Program-made: the position numbers and the translations under genes
The notes under the pieces: model-generated
Databases searched by the model: none
The model's input: only the letters and a program-made list of their open reading frames with translations
What the model was told of the DNA's origin: nothing
Part shown: piece after piece, positions 58,650-63,169 of the stretch
How the letters are laid out: each line of letters opens with the position of its first letter
How positions within the stretch are numbered: position 1 is the stretch's first letter
Origin: Anaerolineae bacterium
Lineage (GTDB): Bacteria > Chloroflexota > Anaerolineae > Aggregatilineales > Ch27
Assembly (NCBI GenBank): GCA_013178165.1
Contig: JABLXG010000020.1
Span: forward strand, 1 to 63,169
Reading direction: 5' to 3'
Length of the DNA: 63,169 nt

Positions 58650-59090
58650 TTATGCACCCTTCTTGTTCACCGGGATGGTCACCGGGCGGGCTTCCGGCGC
58701 CTTGGGCAGGGTGAGGGTCAGGATGCCATTATCAAAGGTTGCCTCGATGCCCTCCACTACCACCGGCACATTCAACCGCAGGACACGGCGGAACTGGCCC
58801 TGCGCAGCGCGTTCGCGGATCAGGTAGCGGACGTTTTCCACGTTGTGGTTAAACTCGCCCGAAATGGTCAGGACATCATCTTCCAGGTTGATGTTGATCG
58901 CCTCAGGATTCACGCCGGGCACAGAGGCCAGGATCACGACCGCGTCGTCGGTCTCATAGGCATCCACAGCCAGGCGGTAGGTTGCGCCGTCGCCATTCTC
59001 GCTGCGCGGAAACTCCCGCAGCATTTCGTTGGCCATCTCGTTGAACAGTTCCATCGTACGCCAGGGATTGCGACGAACCATCAGAGCCAT
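58650..59090 (-). CDS. Small heat shock protein (Hsp20)
   Basis: A 146-residue chaperone. ATG 59090 follows GAGGAGG. Alpha-crystallin domain: YRLAVDAYETDDAVVILASVPGVNPEAININLEDDVLTISGEF through GIEATFDNGILTLTLPKAP (the conserved A-x-x-x-NGVL-type motif GILTLTLPK). N-terminal NPWRTMELFNEMANEMLREF forms the oligomerisation arm; C-terminal IPV resembles the I-x-I/V anchor. It binds unfolded proteins. No CIRCE or other heat-shock element was recognised upstream. Confidence 0.95.
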   Translation of the reverse strand: MALMVRRNPWRTMELFNEMANEMLREFPRSENGDGATYRLAVDAYETDDAVVILASVPGVNPEAININLEDDVLTISGEFNHNVENVRYLIRERAAQGQFRRVLRLNVPVVVEGIEATFDNGILTLTLPKAPEARPVTIPVNKKGA

Positions 59091-59295
59091 AGCATTTTCC
59101 TCCTCATTAATCCGGGCAGCCAACCGCCTTGAGCGTGACTGCGCGGTTCTTTTGTTCCGTTTACTGCCCGGAACTATAGCGGGTCTGTATCAGAGGCACG
59201 TAGGCGGCGCATAAACGTTTCATAGGAAGGCCGTTGGAGTTATGTAAAATCCGGCCCGGCAGCGCCGATCCCCTGCCCGATGACACGGCTGCCTG

Positions 59296-59964
59296 TCACT
59301 GCCCGGCTTGTACTTCGCTTGCTGCTCGGCCCAGCACAGCACGCAGCCGCCCTTCCAGCTCGGCCAGCATCAGGGCCGTCGCCCCCCAGACCACCTGCCC
59401 GGCCACGTCGTAGTAGGGCACGCGGCAGCGCACCCCCGCCAGGATCATCTCCTGCTCGCGTTTGCGGGCGTCATCCAGCAGATCGGCCAGCGGCAGTTCC
59501 AGCAGGCCGACCACCTCCGTCGGATTGGGGTGGAACGCTGGCCGTTCCGCCAGCACGCCGAGGACCGGCGTGACCACAAAACCGCTGGGCGGGATGTACA
59601 CCGCGGCCAGTTCGCCCAGCACCCGCACCGCCGCCGGGAGCAGGCCGATCTCTTCGTATGCTTCGCGCAGCGCGGCGGCAACGGGCGAGCCATCACCCGG
59701 TTCCAGCGCCCCACCGGGGAAACCAATCTGCCCGGAATGGACGCCGGGATCAGGGGCGCGGCGGATCAGGACGGTCGTCAGGCCGTCGTCCGCCGGGTAG
59801 ACCGGCACCAGCACGGCGGCCTGGCGGGTCAGAATATCAGGCGGAAGTGCCGTGCGGCGCAGATTGGGGATCAGGTGCATGGGCTGCCGCGCCGCCTCTA
59901 CATCAAAGCCGGGCAGGCGGAGGGCCGCTTCCAGCACAGACAGGGGGATGACCAGCCGGGGCAT
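59296..59964 (-). CDS. CoA diphosphatase-type Nudix hydrolase
   Basis: A 222-residue enzyme. VLIRRAPDPGVHSGQIGFPGGALEPGDGSPVAAALREAYEEIGL is the CoA-pyrophosphatase (NUDT7/NudL-type) signature, combining the UPF0035 HSGQxxFPGG motif with the Nudix box. It cleaves CoA to 3',5'-ADP and 4'-phosphopantetheine. ATG is 15 bases after the PCMT-like stop, so the two are likely cotranscribed; whether this serves CoA turnover or the neighbouring E1/E2 genes is unknown. Confidence 0.88.
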   Translation of the reverse strand: MPRLVIPLSVLEAALRLPGFDVEAARQPMHLIPNLRRTALPPDILTRQAAVLVPVYPADDGLTTVLIRRAPDPGVHSGQIGFPGGALEPGDGSPVAAALREAYEEIGLLPAAVRVLGELAAVYIPPSGFVVTPVLGVLAERPAFHPNPTEVVGLLELPLADLLDDARKREQEMILAGVRCRVPYYDVAGQVVWGATALMLAELEGRLRAVLGRAASEVQAGQ

Positions 59965-59979
59965 GGGAGGATGGGACTA

Positions 59980-61194
59980 TCAGGCGCGAGGCCGGGGTTG
60001 CACCCAGAGCGTATAGGTATGCGCCGGGCGGACGAACACGCGGGTCAGCGCGTCCCGTTCTGGCGGCAGGTAATGGCGCTGCCCAGCGGGGGTGATGTAC
60101 AGCCGGAAGTCGTCAAAGTCGGGCCGCCCGGCGGCTTCCCACTCATGGGCCAGATCGGACAGAATCAGGTAGGCGTCGCTGCTGCCGTAAGTATGCACGA
60201 CCCGCATGTCGCCATAAGGGACCAGACAGGCGCTGGTGGGACTCATGATCCCCCAGCCAAACAGCTCCAGGCCATAGGCCAGCTGGCCTTCCTCCACGTG
60301 GTAGGTGATGAAGGCATAGCCAGGGGGTTGCCGCAACAGCATGTAGTAGCTGAACAGGCCCAGGTTGTACTGCTCCAGTTCCAGCGGCAACTGGGCGATC
60401 TCGTGGCCGGTGGAGAGCAACGCCTGGATGACAGCCTCATCCAGACCGGGGCTTTCCCCAAAGTCGACCACCAGCGACGAGCCGGGTACGCGGGTCTGGC
60501 GATCCGGCCCGGCGGCGCTGCCCTGAATGAGCAGGAAAGCAGGCGGGAAGAGCTGGGCGCTTTCCAGCGCTCCGGTCGCCAGGCGGCGCAACGCCGCGCC
60601 GATCTGAATGCGGCCAAAGCTCAGCGGCACGACCAGCAGGCCGCCAACTTTGAGCTGGGCCACCCAGGCCGCCGGGATGTCCCACACGCTGACGGCGGAG
60701 ACAATCCGATCGTAAGGCGCATGGGGCGCGTACCCCTCCGCGCCATCCTGAGCCAGCACGGTGACGGCGGGGTAACCGGCACGCTCCAGATGCGCCTGAG
60801 CCGCTTCCGCCAGGTCCGGGAGCAGTTCCAGCGTGGTCACGCGCCCTGCCGGGCCGACCAGCTCGGCCAGCAGGCCGGTGTTATAGCCGCTGCCGGTGCC
60901 AATTTCCAGCACATTATGGCCCGGCTGGATATCAGCGGCGCTGAGCAGCACTGCCAGGACAGACGGGCGCACCGAGCCGCTAACCGGCATCCCGAATTTG
61001 TCACGCCGGATCACGATCGGCTCGTCGCTGTAGACGGCGTCCAGGTTGACGCCCGGCACAAACAGATGGCGTGGCACGCGCTGGAAGGCCTGCAACACTG
61101 CCGGCGAGAGCGGTGTGCTGGCCCGCCGCACAATTGCCTCCACCAGGGCGGCGCGGCGCTCGTCAATCGAGTGTGGGGAACCGTGACCGATCAT
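59980..61194 (-). CDS. PCMT-like methyltransferase with long C-terminal domain
   Basis: A 404-residue SAM-dependent enzyme. Residues 1-215 match protein-L-isoaspartate O-methyltransferase (PCMT): FQRVPRHLFVPGVNLDAVYSDEPIVIRRDKFGMPVSGSVRPSVLAVLL and VLEIGTGSGYNTGLLAELVG (SAM motif I). The ~190 C-terminal residues (YHVEEGQLAYGLELFGWGIMSPTSA to THTYTLWVQPRP) are not in housekeeping PCMT. Similar fused methyltransferases exist in peptide-modification clusters (FxLD/RiPP-type), but no precursor peptide was found here. It overlaps the Pro-rich gene by 32 bases and lies upstream of the Nudix gene. Confidence 0.82.
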   Translation of the reverse strand: MIGHGSPHSIDERRAALVEAIVRRASTPLSPAVLQAFQRVPRHLFVPGVNLDAVYSDEPIVIRRDKFGMPVSGSVRPSVLAVLLSAADIQPGHNVLEIGTGSGYNTGLLAELVGPAGRVTTLELLPDLAEAAQAHLERAGYPAVTVLAQDGAEGYAPHAPYDRIVSAVSVWDIPAAWVAQLKVGGLLVVPLSFGRIQIGAALRRLATGALESAQLFPPAFLLIQGSAAGPDRQTRVPGSSLVVDFGESPGLDEAVIQALLSTGHEIAQLPLELEQYNLGLFSYYMLLRQPPGYAFITYHVEEGQLAYGLELFGWGIMSPTSACLVPYGDMRVVHTYGSSDAYLILSDLAHEWEAAGRPDFDDFRLYITPAGQRHYLPPERDALTRVFVRPAHTYTLWVQPRPRA

Positions 61195-61543
61195 GGACCT
61201 CTACTGTTCTGCCGGTACAACCCGGCGGCGCATACCAGGCCCGGCGCTTGCGCAGGCTCATACCGGCCTCAGTCTCCTCGCGGCGGGTGGTGCGTACACG
61301 CCCGCGCGAATCGATATGAATCTGGCCGGCCTGCTGCAGCCGGGCGAATTCCTCCGGGGAGATGGCCGGGGCCGGTTCCCCGCCAAGCCGTTCCAGGCGG
61401 CGGGCCATGGCCTCGTCGTCGCTGGCGGCGTCCGGAGCAGGCGGGGTTGTCGCGTCGGCTGGCGCGGGGCCAGGGGCGCCCGAAGCGGGCGGCTGCTCAT
61501 CCGCCGGTGGGTTCGGCAGGTTGCGATCCTTGTCCTCTGCCAT
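61163..61543 (-). CDS. Pro-rich protein of unknown function in the E1/PCMT cluster
   Basis: A 126-residue protein. The first ~45 residues are Pro/Ala-rich and disordered (NPPADEQPPASGAPGPAPAD). The rest has a short helix (AMARRLERLGGEPAPAISPE, EFARLQQAGQIHIDSRGRV) and a basic end (SLRKRRAWYAPPGC). I recognise no fold. Its ATG follows the E1 stop by 2 bases and its 3' end overlaps the methyltransferase start by 32 bases, so it belongs to this operon. It could be a substrate or adaptor of the E1/E2 pair; that is only inference. Confidence 0.6.
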   Translation of the reverse strand: MAEDKDRNLPNPPADEQPPASGAPGPAPADATTPPAPDAASDDEAMARRLERLGGEPAPAISPEEFARLQQAGQIHIDSRGRVRTTRREETEAGMSLRKRRAWYAPPGCTGRTVEVHDRSRFPTLD

Positions 61544-61545
61544 GC

Positions 61546-62466
61546 TTAGCTTTCTCCGTCCTGTACTTCCGCTTCCTCGTAATGAATCCCGGAATCGCTC
61601 AACAACTGATCCAGGCTCAACTCACCTTCAGCAGCTTCTGCTTCCTGCAGGCGCCCGCGATGACTGCATTCCAGGCAGGCAGGGTCGCGGGCGATGGTGA
61701 TCCATTCAGCGCCATAGGGTGGCGTGATCCGGCCCTGGAAGATCTCCAGCGGCCGGTTGGCCAGGATCACGGTATTGCCTGGCATGCGGCGGTACTGATC
61801 TGTGCCCTGTAGCAACTCGTTGAGCGCCAGATCGGCCTGCACAGAGGCCACCCGCACCACATGCAGCCACAGGCCCGGCTCGGCCTCCAGAGTGCCATCC
61901 GGCCCGATCATACCATAATCAAGCTCATCCGCACCGGGGTCCACCAATCCTTCGCGGACATCATCGGCCTAGCAGGCGTAGCACGGGCTGGCTTCGTCGC
62001 GGGGGTTGATCACCACCACATCGCCGCCCTCGCCCCGTTCATAGACACCGGCATAGACGGCGGTCAGGCCACGGGCCAGGCAGGCTTCGTTGATCAGATA
62101 CTTGACCCGCTCGCCATCCACCCCAACAACGACCAGGTCCACGCTATTGAGGGCGTCAAAGTGCTGCTCGATGCGGCCACGGATGGCCGTCACCTCGGCG
62201 TCGGCGTTACGAGCGCGAATCAGATCGGCGACGGCCTCCACTTTGGGGCGGCCCACGTCGCGCAGATCGCCCACATGGCGCACCACGTTAACGCTCTCCA
62301 GCAGGTCGTCGTCGATCAGGACAAAGCGCCCGACGCCACTCATGGCCAGGCTCTCCGCCACGAAGCCGCCGCCGGAACCCAGCCCGACAATGCCAACCGT
62401 GCGTTTGTGCAGGTAGTCCAGCGCCTCCTTGCCCAGCAGGCGCTCAATGCGATCCCAGGCGGTCAT
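61546..62466 (-). pseudogene. ThiF/E1-like activating enzyme split by one in-frame TAG
   Basis: The two open frames 62466-61969 and 61947-61546 are one frame: codon 166 (61971-61969) is TAG, and the frame continues ADDVREGLVDPGADELDYGM. Upstream half: GIVGLGSGGGFVAESLAMSG (ATP-binding GxGxxG), IDDDLLESVNVVRHVGDLRDVGRPK, and the first Cys pair in PCYAC. Downstream half: the second Cys pair in DPACLECSHR. E1/ThiF proteins bind Zn with two CxxC pairs, which here lie on opposite sides of the stop. A TGG (Trp) codon at this place would restore CYACWADD, the usual sequence. Start follows GGTGAGGAACC. Confidence 0.85.
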
Positions 62467-62503
62467 GGTTCCTCACCTCTGCTCGATCCTGACTCTCTAT
62501 ACG

Positions 62504-62611
62504 CTAAACGCCCGACGCTGGATGCAGGGGGAAAGCGCACTTGCCACAGGAGAGGCAAGCTGCCACGCCTGCGGGTACGACTTTTCCCGGCGGCGAACCA
62601 GCCGCCTTCAC
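62504..62611 (-). CDS. Tiny CxxC ORF coupled to the E2-like gene
   Basis: A 35-codon frame starting with GTG that overlaps the E2-like stop (GTGA). It reads VKAAGSPPGKVVPAGVAA, then CLSCGKCAFPLHPASGV. One CxxC plus a third Cys. No ribosome-binding site beyond coupling. It could be a degraded zinc ribbon, a peptide product or chance. I list it because its position between E2 and E1 is where a Ubl or small partner gene would be expected; low confidence. Confidence 0.3.
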   Translation of the reverse strand: MKAAGSPPGKVVPAGVAACLSCGKCAFPLHPASGV

Positions 62612-63057
62612 CCTTCATCGGTCGCCTGAGCGCCCGGCGCGGGGCTGCTGGCCGCGGGGCCACTGAGGGCGGCTTCCACCGCCCGTACCAGTTCCAGCAG
62701 CGTGCGCTCCGCCGTCCAGGGCAGGTCGGGCGTCTCCTGGGCGGTCAGCGGGCGCGATTCGGCCCACAGCCGGGCGAACATATCCTCACTGTCCTGCAGC
62801 CTGAGCATCGGGGCGATCCGCACGGTTGGCGGCGTGGCCGGATAATTATAACCGGTGATCAGCAGCAGGACGTGATCGCCGCCCATCCGCCCGACCAGAA
62901 AGCAGATCTCCAGCGGCGGGCGCTGGTCGGCATCCCACTCGGTGATGCTGACGGCCAGCCCGTCGCCGGTTAACAGGTCATATTCCGCCTGGAAGCGCTC
63001 GCGGTCGGCCAGATGCCAGCCCAGCGGCGGCATGGCCGGCAACCAGGGCAATCGCAT
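62608..63057 (-). CDS. E2-like (UBC-fold) protein, 5' end cut by the IS
   Basis: About 149 residues remain. The core resembles bacterial E2/RWD domains: HLADRERFQAEYDLLTGDGLAVSITEWDADQRPPLEICFLVG (N-terminal helix and first strands), GYNYPATPPTVRIAPML (the YPxxPP motif of UBC proteins) and a C-terminal helix TLLELVRAVEAAL. No Cys sits at the usual catalytic place after the YP motif, so a degenerate or non-catalytic E2 is possible. The first codons (MRLPW) are encoded by the inverted repeat of the right-hand IS, so the native start is lost or replaced. It lies upstream of the E1 gene on the same strand. Confidence 0.65.
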   Translation of the reverse strand: MRLPWLPAMPPLGWHLADRERFQAEYDLLTGDGLAVSITEWDADQRPPLEICFLVGRMGGDHVLLLITGYNYPATPPTVRIAPMLRLQDSEDMFARLWAESRPLTAQETPDLPWTAERTLLELVRAVEAALSGPAASSPAPGAQATDEG

Positions 63058-63061
63058 CAAA
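63043..63061 (+). repeat. Left terminal inverted repeat (IRL) of the right IS copy
   Basis: CCAGGGCAATCGCATCAAA, matching the left-end IS repeat (110-128) at 17 of 19 positions in inverted orientation. It lies 44 bases before the transposase ATG and inside the 5' end of the E2-like gene, marking the insertion point. Confidence 0.8.
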
Positions 63062-63104
63062 AGTGCTGATAGGGAATAATAGGATGCCTCTAACCAGGAG
63101 GCAC

Positions 63105-63169
63105 TATGTCAGACGAAAACCCGATCAGCTTACTCATCAGTTTTCGGGACCTGCCCGATCCCCGAGTGG
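63105..63169 (+). mobile_element. ISAs1-family transposase, N-terminal end (partial)
   Basis: ATG at 63105 after AGGAGG. The first 21 codons read MSDENPISLLISFRDLPDPR then V, matching the ISAs1-family N-terminal motif (FxDLPDPRV). It runs off the window. Orientation is the same as the left-end copy at 1-114. Confidence 0.8.

Noticed and set aside
59308-61812. A plus-strand open frame of 834 codons opposite the Nudix/PCMT/E1 region
   Set aside because: It is the antisense shadow of three clear minus-strand genes; the translation is rich in His, Gln, Arg and Gly with no recognised motif, as expected for the complement of GC-rich coding sequence.
61969-61971. Pyrrolysine insertion at the amber codon
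   Set aside because: No pylS, pylT or pylBCD genes are visible, and Pyl is known mainly from methylamine methyltransferases; related E1 proteins usually have Trp after CYAC, so a nonsense change is simpler.

Overview
The window is GC-rich bacterial chromosomal DNA with short intergenic gaps and mostly short operons. Gene content suggests a Chloroflexota bacterium, probably an uncultivated Anaerolineae-like lineage: ABC sugar uptake without a local ATPase, many glycan and exopolysaccharide genes, VIT1/CCC1-type membrane proteins, ACR3 arsenite efflux and an orphan ThiF/E2 pair. That placement is inference; no rRNA or universal marker set is present. Both window ends lie inside ISAs1-type insertion sequences in the same orientation. 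The left end holds the last 37 transposase codons plus the right terminal repeat. The right end holds the left terminal repeat plus the first 21 codons. This is what a contig broken at repeat copies looks like.

Layout. 0.4-8.8 kb: a LacI regulator, then a sugar-type ABC importer (binding protein and two permeases) bracketed by two different ADP-ribosylglycohydrolase-fold proteins, one cytoplasmic and one exported. 8.9-10.9 kb: an SH3-repeat secreted protein and an endonuclease/exonuclease/phosphatase-fold enzyme. 11.2-14.7 kb: an orphan tailed-phage packaging cassette (small protein, large terminase, HK97-type portal) interrupted by a convergent DUF3592 gene and lacking capsid or tail genes. 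14.8-25.6 kb: housekeeping and membrane genes (two VIT1/CCC1 proteins, cold shock protein, LysE exporter, an unusual phosphotransferase fusion, NAD kinase, DUF2142-like membrane protein, oligopeptide-binding protein). 25.7-34.3 kb: an arsenic/sulfur-type cluster (Fe-S protein, ACR3, TauE, FmdE-like, ArsP-like permease, thioredoxin, ArsR) with two matching ArsR-type operators and a graveyard of fused gene remnants, followed by a histidine kinase/response regulator pair. 34.4-41.3 kb: DoxX, a PNPOx-like protein, an ABC exporter pair, a glycosyltransferase, a Wzz-like protein, a zincin and an EamA transporter. 41.4-49.9 kb: two secreted proteins (one an M64-like protease), a short-chain threonine dehydrogenase, a small Cys-rich protein, a flippase/GT52-like/GT2 polysaccharide operon, RidA and an M24 peptidase. 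49.9-59.1 kb: MFS transporter, tandem Nudix protein, tRNA-Ala(CGC), a lone T4 gp19-type tail-tube-like protein, RmlD, a secreted orphan, a CotA-like multicopper oxidase, a glycosyltransferase and Hsp20. 59.3-63.1 kb: a minus-strand cluster of Nudix CoA-diphosphatase, PCMT-like methyltransferase, Pro-rich protein, an E1/ThiF gene split by one in-frame amber codon, a tiny CxxC ORF and an E2-like gene whose 5' end is cut by the right-hand IS.

The strongest leads are the E2/E1 ubiquitin-like conjugation remnant with its amber codon and IS truncation, the ADP-ribosylglycohydrolase/ABC operon, the terminase-portal cassette without a virion, the composite pseudogene region at 27.88-28.28 kb, the paired ArsR-type operators, and a family of CCCGG/CCTCC-rich intergenic repeats.
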